Of a DNA stretch of 11,281 bases, positions 1 to 6,976 are shown one piece after another. Both the position numbers and the translations under genes were made by a program. The stretch spans positions 1 to 11,281 of the forward strand of contig CANQLN010000024.1 in the NCBI GenBank assembly GCA_947624695.1, written 5' to 3'. A model generated the notes under the pieces. That model was not told the DNA's origin. It worked only from the letters and a program-made list of their open reading frames with translations, and did not search any database. The first letter of the stretch is position 1. Every line of letters starts with the position of its first letter. Source of the stretch: an uncultured Bacilli bacterium. Lineage in GTDB: Bacteria; Bacillota_I; Bacilli_A; RF39; UBA660.

Positions 1-468
1 CAAAATATTGATTCCAAAGGGTTAGGAACAACTTTAGTTGTAGCCCTTTTAACCAAGAATTATTTAATTTTTGGTAATATTGGCGATTCCTCAGGATTTG
101 TGATGAAAAATAAGAAACTTCATAAAGTAACCCATGATCATACTTTAGTTAATCTCCTTGTGGATGCGGGTAATTTAACCGAAGAAGAAGCGAAAATTCA
201 TCCGAAGAAAAATGTTTTAATGAAAGCTTTAGGGGCCGCTGAAAAAGTTGATATGGATATTTTTGATGTCATCGATATTGAATTTGATTCTATTATGCTT
301 TGTAGTGATGGATTAACTAATATGTTAACGGAAGAACAAATTGAAAAAGTTTTAAATGATGAAGAATTAGATGCTTATGAAAAAGTGGAAAAATTAATTA
401 GAAAATGTAATGCTCGAGGTGGTAATGATAACATCTCTATCGCATATCTTTCAAGGAATGGTGAATAA
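1..468 (+). CDS. prpC: PP2C-family Ser/Thr protein phosphatase (PrpC/Stp type), 5' end cut off by the window
   Basis: Metal-dependent phosphatase that removes phosphate from proteins modified by the neighbouring PASTA kinase. It is expected to be cytosolic. The frame is open from base 1, so the true start lies outside; 155 codons to the TAA are present and I estimate about 90 N-terminal residues are missing (the family is usually near 245 aa). Numbering from the first codon here, visible PP2C motifs are GLGTT (7-11), GDSS (28-31, usually GDSR), the block from HDH through NVLMKALGA, CSDGLTN (101-107) and GGNDNIS (140-146). Asp29, Asp103 and Asp143 fit acidic metal-site or motif positions. The internal ATG at 100 is not the start, because conserved PP2C sequence lies upstream of it in the same frame. 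The stop is 2 nt before prkC, the usual Firmicute arrangement of antagonistic phosphatase and kinase in one operon. Confidence 0.93.
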   Translation, partial: QNIDSKGLGTTLVVALLTKNYLIFGNIGDSSGFVMKNKKLHKVTHDHTLVNLLVDAGNLTEEEAKIHPKKNVLMKALGAAEKVDMDIFDVIDIEFDSIMLCSDGLTNMLTEEQIEKVLNDEELDAYEKVEKLIRKCNARGGNDNISIAYLSRNGE

Positions 469-470
469 TT

Positions 471-2243
471 ATGATAATGAAAGGGCAAAAGATTAGTGAC
501 CGTTACCAAGTAATAAAAAGTATTGGTGAAGGGGGAATGGCTAATGTTTATTTAGCCTATGATACAATTCTTGATCGCAATGTGGCGGTTAAAGTTTTAA
601 GAGGCGATTTAGCTAATGATGAAAAATTTGTAAGAAGATTTCAAAGAGAAGCTTTAGCGGCGAGTAGTTTGTCTAATCCTAATATTGTGGAAGTCTATGA
701 TGTTGGGGAAGATAATGGGGAATATTATATTGTCATGGAATATATTGAAGGACGACATTTAAAGCAACTTCTTAAAAAGCGAGGTAAACTCACCGTTAGA
801 GAAGCGGTTGATATTGTCATGCAAATAACTGATGGTCTTTCCGTTGCCCATGATTCTTATATCATTCACCGCGATATAAAGCCACAAAATATCATGATTT
901 TAGAAAATGGCTTAGTCAAAATTACGGATTTTGGTATTGCGATGGCCATGAATTCTACGCAACTTACTCAAACTAATTCAGTTATGGGTAGTGTTCACTA
1001 TTTACCACCTGAACAAGCAAGTGGTAAAGGCGCAACTTTACAAAGTGATATTTATTCTATTGGTATTTTATTTTATGAATTATTAACCGGTAAACTTCCT
1101 TTTAAAGGCGATAATGCGGTAGAAATTGCCCTTAAACATTTAAAGGAACCCCTTCCAAGTGTTAGGGAAGAAGATCCTGATATTCCGCAAAGTGTCGAAA
1201 ATATTATAATTAAAGCGACCGCCAAAAACCCCAAAAATAGATATAGTGATGCCAGGGAAATGCATGAAGATTTAAAAACTTGTTTAGAACCGGAAAGAAT
1301 TAATGAACCAAAGATAAAATTAAAATATCAAGAAGTATCAGATGATACGAAAGTGATTAAACAAGTTAAAACGGAAGCTAAAAAGAATAGCGAAGTCAAA
1401 AGTGGTAATAATAAAGAAAGAATAAAACCAGAGGAAAAAGAAGAAGTGGTTGTTAAGAAAATAACAGGTGATGATTTGAAAAAACAAAATAAAATTTTAA
1501 TTAAATTAGCTTCTATATTTACGGGATTAATAATTGTTGTAACATTAGTCTTTGTCTTAATTATGACCACAAATAATACTAAAACGATTGAAGTGCCCGA
1601 TGTAACTAATAAAAAAGCGGAAGAAGCTATTGATATTTTACAGAAAAAAGGATTTACGATATCTGATGAACAAGAAGGTGTATCTTCTAAAGATATTGAA
1701 GTTGGAGATGTTGTTAAAACTTCACCTCTAGCGGGAACTAAAAGAAAAAAAGGTTCCGAAATAAAACTATATGTTTCTACCGGAGATGAAACTATTCAAA
1801 TCGAAGATTATACTCATAAAAATTATTTAGAAGTAAAAGGAGCTTTAGAAGCTAGAGGGTTAGTAGTTAATATTGAAGATGAAGTTATTGATAATGATGA
1901 AGAATTCCAAACTGATGAGATAGTTAGACAATCAGTTGAACCCGGTGAAAGCTTAACTAAAGGAGCTAGCATTAGTCTTTATGTGGCTAAAGTAGGAACT
2001 CCATATCCGGATTTTACGGATGGTACTTATACCGTTTCGGATGTCGAAGATTTCTGTTCTGAAAATAATTTAAAATTAGAAATTACGGAAACAGTTTCCG
2101 AAAATAATTTAGATGGCACTATCTATCGTCAAAGTAGAAGTGCTGGAACACCAGTACAAGGAGGAGCATCATTTAGAATTTGGGTTTATGTTAGCAAAAG
2201 TGATAATACTACTCCTAGTGATAATTGTGATGGTTTATGTTAA
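471..2243 (+). CDS. prkC: Membrane Ser/Thr protein kinase with three PASTA domains (PrkC/Stk1/PknB type)
   Basis: Hanks-type kinase that senses cell-wall fragments outside the cell and phosphorylates proteins inside. In 590 aa the kinase domain spans about 12-270: Gly-rich loop GEGGMANV (19-26), Lys41, helix-C Glu60, catalytic loop HRDIKPQN (133-140, Asp135), DFG (153-155) and a Thr/Ser-rich activation segment ending GSVHYLPPEQA. The usual SPEQA reads PPEQA here. A Lys/Glu-rich juxtamembrane stretch (about 275-338) leads to one transmembrane helix (about 341-366). PASTA repeats follow at about 371-438, 441-507 and 508-578. A short Ser/Asn/Asp tail with two cysteines (SDNCDGLC) ends the protein. 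The start is ATG 471, though ATG 477 (third codon) is also possible; AAGG and GGTG upstream are only weak ribosome sites, so coupling to prpC is likely. The last 7 nt overlap rsgA. PASTA domains bind muropeptides in studied relatives; a peptidoglycan wall here is inferred from that. Confidence 0.96.
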   Translation: MIMKGQKISDRYQVIKSIGEGGMANVYLAYDTILDRNVAVKVLRGDLANDEKFVRRFQREALAASSLSNPNIVEVYDVGEDNGEYYIVMEYIEGRHLKQLLKKRGKLTVREAVDIVMQITDGLSVAHDSYIIHRDIKPQNIMILENGLVKITDFGIAMAMNSTQLTQTNSVMGSVHYLPPEQASGKGATLQSDIYSIGILFYELLTGKLPFKGDNAVEIALKHLKEPLPSVREEDPDIPQSVENIIIKATAKNPKNRYSDAREMHEDLKTCLEPERINEPKIKLKYQEVSDDTKVIKQVKTEAKKNSEVKSGNNKERIKPEEKEEVVVKKITGDDLKKQNKILIKLASIFTGLIIVVTLVFVLIMTTNNTKTIEVPDVTNKKAEEAIDILQKKGFTISDEQEGVSSKDIEVGDVVKTSPLAGTKRKKGSEIKLYVSTGDETIQIEDYTHKNYLEVKGALEARGLVVNIEDEVIDNDEEFQTDEIVRQSVEPGESLTKGASISLYVAKVGTPYPDFTDGTYTVSDVEDFCSENNLKLEITETVSENNLDGTIYRQSRSAGTPVQGGASFRIWVYVSKSDNTTPSDNCDGLC

Positions 2244-3073
2244 AAGAAGGATTAATTGTTAAAATTAATAGCGATACTTTTACTATAAAAATAGGCGATG
2301 TTTACCTCGATACCAAAAGTCGAGGTAAATTTCGGCATCAAAAATTTAAACCTTTAGTAGGAGACCATATTAAAGTAAATGAAGAAGAAAAGGTAATTGA
2401 AGAGGTGAGCCTTCGGAAGAATTCTTTAGATAGGCCTCCTGTAGCTAATATTGATATAGCTCTTATAGTGACAAGTTTAAAAAAACCGGATTTAAATTTA
2501 ACTTTATTAGATAAATTAATTAGTATTATAACGATTAATAAAATTAAACCCGTTATTGTCCTTACCAAAATAGATTTAGTTGATAGCAAAGAGTTACAAG
2601 AGTTAGTTCCTATTTTTAATTATTATGAAAAGATTGGTATTCCCGTTTTTACAAATCAAAAATGGAAGAAATTAAAAAAATATTTAAAAGGTCAAATTGT
2701 TACTGTTTGTGGACAAACGGGGGCAGGCAAAAGTACTTTAATTAATTATTTTGATAAAAATTTAAATTTAAAAACTGATGAGATATCTTTAAGTTTAAAT
2801 AGAGGTAAGCATACAACCAGAATTGTGGAGCTTTTCCCTTTAGCTGATTTTTACATTGTAGATACTCCGGGGTTTTCGGCTCTTTCTTTAGAAAATTATA
2901 CAAAAGAAGAGATTAAAAATAGTTTTAATGAATTGGTTAATACCCATTGTAAATTTAAAGATTGCAACCATATTAAGACGAAAGATTGTGAAGTAGTAGC
3001 TAAACTAAATAAAGGTTTAATTTTAGAAAGTCGTTATGAAAATTATCAAAGATTTTTAAAGGAGGCCAAATGA
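2237..3073 (+). CDS. rsgA: Ribosome small-subunit assembly GTPase RsgA (YjeQ/CpgA)
   Basis: Circularly permuted GTPase that checks late maturation of the 30S subunit; cytosolic. The 278 aa show the expected order: N-terminal OB fold (about 1-70), G4 TKID (110-113), G1/P-loop GQTGAGKST (159-167), a G2-region RGKHTTR (189-195), G3 DTPG (209-212), and the C-terminal zinc knuckle with Cys238, Cys243, His245 and Cys251. The length is slightly below the roughly 300 aa typical of Bacillus, with a short N-terminus. The start ATG lies inside the last codons of prkC (7-nt overlap, shifted frame) with no strong ribosome site, so translation is probably coupled. The TGA stop overlaps the rpe start as ATGA. 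The prkC-rsgA order is conserved in Firmicutes, and CpgA is a reported PrkC substrate in Bacillus, which fits the linkage. Confidence 0.96.
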   Translation: MLKEGLIVKINSDTFTIKIGDVYLDTKSRGKFRHQKFKPLVGDHIKVNEEEKVIEEVSLRKNSLDRPPVANIDIALIVTSLKKPDLNLTLLDKLISIITINKIKPVIVLTKIDLVDSKELQELVPIFNYYEKIGIPVFTNQKWKKLKKYLKGQIVTVCGQTGAGKSTLINYFDKNLNLKTDEISLSLNRGKHTTRIVELFPLADFYIVDTPGFSALSLENYTKEEIKNSFNELVNTHCKFKDCNHIKTKDCEVVAKLNKGLILESRYENYQRFLKEAK

Positions 3074-3696
3074 TATCGGTAAGTTATTTAAAAAGTATTT
3101 ATCCCGAGAAAGAAACTATTAAAAAGATAGATGAGAGTCAAGTGGATTTTATTCATGTTGATTTAATGGATAACACTTATGTACCTTATACTAATTTTAA
3201 AATAGATGAATTACTTTCTAATTTAAAGGAAACTTCTAAAGGTTTAGATATTCATTTGATGGTTTCTAATCCTTTAAAATATATTCCCTTATTTACTAAT
3301 TTAAATGTTAAAATAATAACCGTTCATTATGGTATTAAAGATAATTTAGAAGAAGTTATTTCATTAGTCAAAAAAAACCATATTTTAATGGGTTTAGCCA
3401 TTAATCCTGATGAAGATATTCATCTATTAGATAAATATTTACCTTTAATTGATTATGTTTTAGTTTTGGGGGTAACCCCCGGAATGGGTGGGCAAAAATT
3501 TAATCCGGAAGTTATTGAAAAAATAAAATATCTCCAAGATAAAAAAGTTTTAATTGGCCTTGATGGCGGTGTAAATGAAGAAATGATGGCTTACTTAAAT
3601 GGTTTAAAGATAGCTAATTTAGTAAGTGGTTATTTTGTTTGTCAAGATCAAGATTTTAATAATCAAATAGCTAAACTAAAAAAATATTTTTCGTAA
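3070..3696 (+). CDS. rpe: Ribulose-phosphate 3-epimerase, divergent
   Basis: Interconverts ribulose 5-phosphate and xylulose 5-phosphate in the pentose phosphate pathway; a cytosolic TIM barrel of 208 aa. Catalytic and metal residues are in place: His29 and Asp31 in IHVDLMD, His62 in IHLMV, and Asp165 in GLDGG. The phosphate-binding VTPGMGGQKF segment and the late LVSGYFV strand are also recognisable. It departs from the usual family sequence at several points: the N-terminal APSILSAD is replaced by ISVSYLKS, MDG reads MDN, and VHxE reads VHYG. The protein is slightly shorter than the usual 215-225 aa. An excellent AAAGGAGG site (3058-3065) precedes the ATG, which overlaps the rsgA stop. The prkC-rsgA-rpe order is the standard Firmicute cluster and supports Rpe over the related allulose-6-phosphate epimerase, which cannot be excluded by sequence reading alone. 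The thiN gene that often follows is absent. Confidence 0.88.
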   Translation: MISVSYLKSIYPEKETIKKIDESQVDFIHVDLMDNTYVPYTNFKIDELLSNLKETSKGLDIHLMVSNPLKYIPLFTNLNVKIITVHYGIKDNLEEVISLVKKNHILMGLAINPDEDIHLLDKYLPLIDYVLVLGVTPGMGGQKFNPEVIEKIKYLQDKKVLIGLDGGVNEEMMAYLNGLKIANLVSGYFVCQDQDFNNQIAKLKKYFS

Positions 3697-3698
3697 AA

Positions 3699-3723
3699 CA
3701 GCTTTTTAAAAGTTGCTTTTTTT
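3699..3723 (+). terminator. Intrinsic terminator after rpe
   Basis: A short stem CAGCTT (3699-3704) pairs with AAGTTG (3710-3715) with one G-U pair around a 5-nt loop, followed by a C and seven Ts (3717-3723). It starts 3 nt after the rpe stop and would end the prpC-prkC-rsgA-rpe transcript. The stem is weak but the T-run is good. Confidence 0.6.
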
Positions 3724-3792
3724 CTTCAAAAACTGACAAATTTTAACAAAACGCAAAAAATGTCTTTTCGTGTATTCTAAAAGTCGGAATAT

Positions 3793-3820
3793 TATGATAA
3801 AATGATTATAGTAAAGGTGG
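3793..3820 (+). promoter_or_regulatory. Probable ezrA promoter -10 and ribosome binding site
   Basis: The sequence TGATAAAAT (3795-3803) fits an extended -10 (TGnTAAAAT); TATGAT at 3793-3798 is an overlapping alternative. No convincing -35 hexamer lies 16-18 nt upstream. The ribosome site AAAGGTGG (3813-3820) is 6 nt before ATG 3827. The rest of the 130-nt gap (3724-3792) is AT-rich with no other feature I can support. Confidence 0.45.
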
Positions 3821-3826
3821 TTCTTT

Positions 3827-5551
3827 ATGACAAGAGAAACTTTTTTACTAATTGCGGTTGCTTATTATTTATTTACAATGATTGTCGTTGTAATTGTTTT
3901 ATTGTTCATGGATAAAAGATATAAGAAAACTTTAAATAATGAGATTAATTCTTTAGAAAGAGATAAAAATTTAATTATTTCAAGTAGTATTTTATCGGAA
4001 CTTAATAAAGTGGAAGCTTTAGTTAATAATCAAGAATTAAAAAAGAAATATAAAAATTGGCAAAAGCGATTTGAAAGTATTAGAGATAAAGAAATTCCCA
4101 AAATAACGGATGAGATTATTGAGTTACAAAATGATTTTAATGAAAAAAATTATCCTAAATTAAAAGAAGGACTAATAAATGTTGAACTAGATATTAGTTA
4201 TTTAAAAACCAAAGCTGATTTCTTACTTAATGAAATTAGGGATCTTACTTTATCGGAAGAAAAAAATAGGGAAACTATTATTAAATTAAAGGCTGATTAC
4301 CGCGAAATTAGAAATTTATATAACAATAATGTTAATGATTATAAAATAATTAAAAAACCTATTGAGTTACAATTTGAAAATGTTGATAAATTATTCAAAG
4401 CTTTTGAAGCAGCGATGGAAAAAAATGAATATTTAGAAGTGGGCCGAATTGTTAAAGCGATTGATGATGTTATCGGTAATTTAAAAATAGTTATTAAAGA
4501 AACGAAATCTATTGTTAATTTAGGGAGTGTTTTAATTCCTAAAAGAATTGCCGATATTGAAGATATCTATCATAAAATGGTTTTAGAGGGTTATAATTTA
4601 GAATATTTAAATATTGAATATAATATCGAAGAAGTTAATAAAAAAATTCAAGATATTTTTAGTCGGCTAAATGTTTTAAATGTTGTTGATTCCGTTTTTG
4701 AATTAAAGACAATGCTTGATTATTTTGATTCTTTATATAATGATTTTGATAAAGAAAAATTAACGAAAACTTTATATGAAGATTATAAAAGAAGTATTTT
4801 AATTAAGGTTAGTAAATTAGAAAAAATTAATAATGAATTATATCGGAAGATTGATGATATTAAATATAGTTATGATTTATCGGATGATGATGTTTTAGTT
4901 ATTAAAGAAATTAAAGATGAATTTAGTAATATTAGAGAGTCTTATGATCATGTGGTGGAAATGGAGCGAAGTAAGACTTTGGCTTATTCAAGACTAGCTA
5001 AAGAAATGGAAATTTTAAATAATAAACTTTCACATGAAGAAGAAAAATTAAATGTGGCTTTAAGAACTTTAGGAAGTTTAAAAGACGATGAATTAAGAGC
5101 CAGAGATGAACTCGATCAAATAAAAGATATTTTACTCCAAGCGAAAGAAAAAGTGCGGAGTTATAAATTACCAATAGTTCCCAAAAATTATTATGTGGAA
5201 TTAAGTGAAGCCACTCTTGCCATTAATGAAATGATTAAGGAATTAGATAAAAGACCGATATCGATTAAAACTTTAAATTTAAGAGTGGATACCGCGAGAG
5301 ATTTAGTATTAAAAGTTTATAATACTATTAATGAAACGGTAAAAACCGCCAAAATGGCCGAGACCGCCATTGTTTATGGTAATCGTTATCGCTTAAGTAA
5401 TCGTGAAGTTGACTTTGGCCTTTCCAAAGCTGAAGTGGCATTTTATAAAGGGAATTTTAAAAGTAGTTTAGAAAATGCCATCAATGCGATAAATATTATT
5501 GAACCAGGTATTCATAAAAGATTGTTAGAAGAATATAATAATCCTCAGTAG
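3827..5551 (+). CDS. ezrA: Septation ring formation regulator EzrA
   Basis: Membrane-anchored regulator of FtsZ-ring assembly and of the link between division and wall synthesis in Firmicutes. The 574 aa match the family's usual size (about 560-575). One N-terminal transmembrane helix (about 5-28) is followed by basic residues (KRYKK), giving the EzrA topology of a short outside N-terminus and a long cytosolic part. The rest is almost entirely charged helix and coiled coil, consistent with the spectrin-like repeats of the family. Family landmarks are the early NWQKRFESIRDKEIPKI segment, RARDEL, and the C-terminal patch around YGNRYR (517-522), matching the FGNRFR patch of Bacillus EzrA near the division-site targeting motif. 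The start is ATG 3827 with AAAGGTGG 6 nt upstream. It appears to be a single-gene unit, and its stop codon sits in the loop of its terminator. EzrA near a cysteine desulfurase and thiI is also seen in Bacillus. Confidence 0.92.
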   Translation: MTRETFLLIAVAYYLFTMIVVVIVLLFMDKRYKKTLNNEINSLERDKNLIISSSILSELNKVEALVNNQELKKKYKNWQKRFESIRDKEIPKITDEIIELQNDFNEKNYPKLKEGLINVELDISYLKTKADFLLNEIRDLTLSEEKNRETIIKLKADYREIRNLYNNNVNDYKIIKKPIELQFENVDKLFKAFEAAMEKNEYLEVGRIVKAIDDVIGNLKIVIKETKSIVNLGSVLIPKRIADIEDIYHKMVLEGYNLEYLNIEYNIEEVNKKIQDIFSRLNVLNVVDSVFELKTMLDYFDSLYNDFDKEKLTKTLYEDYKRSILIKVSKLEKINNELYRKIDDIKYSYDLSDDDVLVIKEIKDEFSNIRESYDHVVEMERSKTLAYSRLAKEMEILNNKLSHEEEKLNVALRTLGSLKDDELRARDELDQIKDILLQAKEKVRSYKLPIVPKNYYVELSEATLAINEMIKELDKRPISIKTLNLRVDTARDLVLKVYNTINETVKTAKMAETAIVYGNRYRLSNREVDFGLSKAEVAFYKGNFKSSLENAINAINIIEPGIHKRLLEEYNNPQ

Positions 5552-5570
5552 TGGGGATTTTTCTTTTTTC
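5540..5570 (+). terminator. Intrinsic terminator overlapping the ezrA stop
   Basis: AATCCTC (5540-5546) pairs with GGGGATT (5553-5559), including one G-U pair, around a 6-nt loop that contains the TAG stop (5549-5551). A T-rich tail (5558-5569) follows. The last codons of ezrA therefore double as the terminator stem. Confidence 0.8.
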
Positions 5571-5599
5571 TTGATTAAAGAGGAAAAAAAGAGTATAAT
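5571..5599 (+). promoter_or_regulatory. Strong sigma-A-type promoter for the 5626 gene
   Basis: TTGATT (5571-5576) and a perfect TATAAT (5594-5599) are separated by 17 nt. Transcription would start near 5606. That rules out the upstream in-frame TTG at 5599, which lies in the -10 box, and supports ATG 5626. Confidence 0.85.
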
Positions 5600-5625
5600 T
5601 GTCTTTGTTTTGGTGGGTGAGTGTT

Positions 5626-6300
5626 ATGACAGAACAAGAATTAAATAAATTAATGTATATTAATAAAGATAATATAACTATTGAAGAATTTAATAGTTTA
5701 TATAATATTAGTTATGAAGAAATTTTAGGCCTTTTAGAGTTTTATGCTACGGATGATTTACTAACTATTCATTTATTAGCATTTGCAAGAGAATATAATA
5801 TGAATTCAGAAGTATTAAGTAAATTTTTAGATATTCAAGATCCTAAAGATTTATTAACTATTTATTTTTATTATAAAGCTTTAAGTAAAGTGGGTGTCGT
5901 AACTCCTTACATAATTGATAAATTAATTGGGATTAGATGTTTAGGTCATGATGAAATTAGAGAAATATATCGAACTATTGATGAATATATGACTCCGGAA
6001 GCTACTTTAGAGGGAACAATTAGTCTATTAAGTGAAGAAGCGGAAGAATTCTTTGAAAGTTCAATGACTATGAGTGAACAAGCACGAGATTTCATTTTAG
6101 AAATCTTAACCGATTTTTATAATTTAAAAGATAGTTTTAAAGTCTATGATAAAGAAGAAGATTTACCTCTTAATAAGGTTTTAGGGGATGAAACATATCC
6201 TAATCAAAGTCTTAGTAGAAGAAAATTAAAGAAAATTAATACTTTAATTGCCAGATTTAATAATAAGAATAATAAAAAAGAAGGCTTAAAAGTAAGTTAA
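5626..6300 (+). CDS. Hypothetical protein, 224 aa, acidic and helical, function unknown
   Basis: I do not recognise this protein. It has no signal peptide, membrane helix, cysteine-rich site or known catalytic motif that I can see, so it is probably cytosolic. The sequence is rich in Glu, Asp, Leu and Ile with short helix-like blocks. An early TIEEFNSLYNISYEEILGLL stretch resembles a small helix-turn-helix in rhythm only. The middle contains an acidic run with EEAEEFFE. The C-terminus (about the last 35 residues) turns basic and Asn/Lys-rich, with SRRKLKKI. The start was chosen at ATG 5626 because the frame's TTG 5599 overlaps the -10 box; GTG 5617 is possible but poorer. A GGTGGGTGAG ribosome site lies just upstream. 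It has its own strong promoter and a hairpin after it, so it is expressed separately from ezrA. Confidence 0.8.
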   Translation: MTEQELNKLMYINKDNITIEEFNSLYNISYEEILGLLEFYATDDLLTIHLLAFAREYNMNSEVLSKFLDIQDPKDLLTIYFYYKALSKVGVVTPYIIDKLIGIRCLGHDEIREIYRTIDEYMTPEATLEGTISLLSEEAEEFFESSMTMSEQARDFILEILTDFYNLKDSFKVYDKEEDLPLNKVLGDETYPNQSLSRRKLKKINTLIARFNNKNNKKEGLKVS

Positions 6301-6310
6301 TTTATTTGTG

Positions 6311-6340
6311 GGTTTAGTTTTTAAGAACTAAACCTTTATT
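6311..6340 (+). terminator. Perfect 9-bp hairpin, likely terminator
   Basis: GGTTTAGTT (6311-6319) pairs perfectly with AACTAAACC (6326-6334) around TTTAAG, followed by TTTATTTAT. The tail is T-rich but interrupted by As, so termination may be partial. It lies only 26 nt before the phosphatase start, with no clear promoter between, so read-through or a regulatory role is possible. Confidence 0.65.
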
Positions 6341-6360
6341 TATAGTTAGGAAAGGTGGAA

Positions 6361-6900
6361 ATGAATAAAATATTTATTGTTAGACATGGTCAAACTGATT
6401 GGAATAAACGAGGCTTATTACAAGGGACTACCGATATTGAAATTAATGAACAAGGAATAAAAGAAGCCAAATTTTTAGCTCCCAATATTAATTTAGAGGA
6501 AATTGATATTTGTCTTTCTTCTCCTTTAAAAAGAGCTATGAAAACCGCCGAAATACTTACGCAAGGAAAGGTGCCCATAATTAGTGATGATTTATTATTA
6601 GAAAGATATTTTGGCTCTTTAGAAGGAAAAGAAGTTTCTTTTGATTTAATTAAGAGACAATGGGACTATAAATTAAATGATAAAAGTTGTCATATTGAAT
6701 CGGTGAGAGATTGTTTAGAAAGAGCTCGAAAGTTTTTAGAAAAAATTAAAAAAGAATATCCTAATAAAGTAATTTTAATTGTTTCCCATGGTAGTTTTAT
6801 TAAAGCTTTGCATTTTAATATAGTGGGCTATGATGAAAATACAGATTTCTTATCTTTTAGTCCCCAAAATACAACCTTATATGAATATACTTTGAAATAA
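6361..6900 (+). CDS. Histidine phosphatase family protein (phosphoglycerate mutase-like)
   Basis: Branch-1 histidine phosphatase of 179 aa, cytosolic; the substrate cannot be read from sequence. The RHG motif is at residues 8-10 with phospho-acceptor His9 and Arg8. It is followed by QTDWN, SSPLKRA (53-59, Arg58), Glu81 in the LLLERYFGSLEG segment, and the second catalytic His143 in VSHG. The short length and QGTTDIEINEQG segment fit the CobC/GpmB-like or general sugar-phosphatase group, not the ~230-250 aa glycolytic GpmA. The start is ATG 6361; an in-frame GTG at 6355 lies inside the AAAGGTGG ribosome site and is less likely. AGGA at 6348 gives 9-nt spacing to the ATG. No strong promoter sits between the preceding hairpin and this gene, so it may depend on read-through from the gene at 5626. 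Confidence 0.9.
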   Translation: MNKIFIVRHGQTDWNKRGLLQGTTDIEINEQGIKEAKFLAPNINLEEIDICLSSPLKRAMKTAEILTQGKVPIISDDLLLERYFGSLEGKEVSFDLIKRQWDYKLNDKSCHIESVRDCLERARKFLEKIKKEYPNKVILIVSHGSFIKALHFNIVGYDENTDFLSFSPQNTTLYEYTLK

Positions 6901-6903
6901 ACT

Positions 6904-6930
6904 AAAGAGGCTAATTCGCATCTTTTATAT
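6904..6930 (+). terminator. Possible weak terminator after the phosphatase gene
   Basis: AAAGAGGC (6904-6911) pairs with GCATCTTT (6918-6925) with a single G-A mismatch around TAATTC. The downstream tail is T/A mixed, not a clean T-run, so this is a modest candidate. Confidence 0.4.
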
Positions 6931-6942
6931 TTACCGCTTTTT

Positions 6943-6967
6943 TGGTATAATTTTAAAGTAGAAGGAG
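6943..6967 (+). promoter_or_regulatory. Extended -10 promoter and ribosome site for the cysteine desulfurase gene
   Basis: TGGTATAAT (6943-6951) is an extended -10 (TGn plus consensus). A TTTATA at 6924-6929 could serve as a weak -35 at 16 nt. AGAAGGAG (6960-6967) is a good ribosome site for ATG 6977; the in-frame TTG at 6968 directly touches it and so is not the start. Confidence 0.65.
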
Positions 6968-6976
6968 TTGTTCTTT

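Noticed and set aside
1328..1570. Open frame of 80 codons on the - strand inside prkC
   Set aside because: It is antisense to the Lys/Glu-rich juxtamembrane and membrane region of prkC, with low-complexity Ser/Phe/Leu sequence and no supported start. The other - strand frames at 2338-2589, 6390-6578 and 9952-10134 are rejected for the same reason: each lies opposite a confident gene.
3062..3100. TGA read as tryptophan, as in Mycoplasma
   Set aside because: Tryptophan codons throughout the window are TGG, no confident gene has an internal TGA, and rsgA ends at its family length on TGA in an ATGA overlap with rpe.
5599..5625. Upstream TTG start for the 224-aa hypothetical protein
   Set aside because: The TTG overlaps the -10 box and would lie upstream of the predicted transcript start. 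ATG 5626 has a plausible ribosome site.
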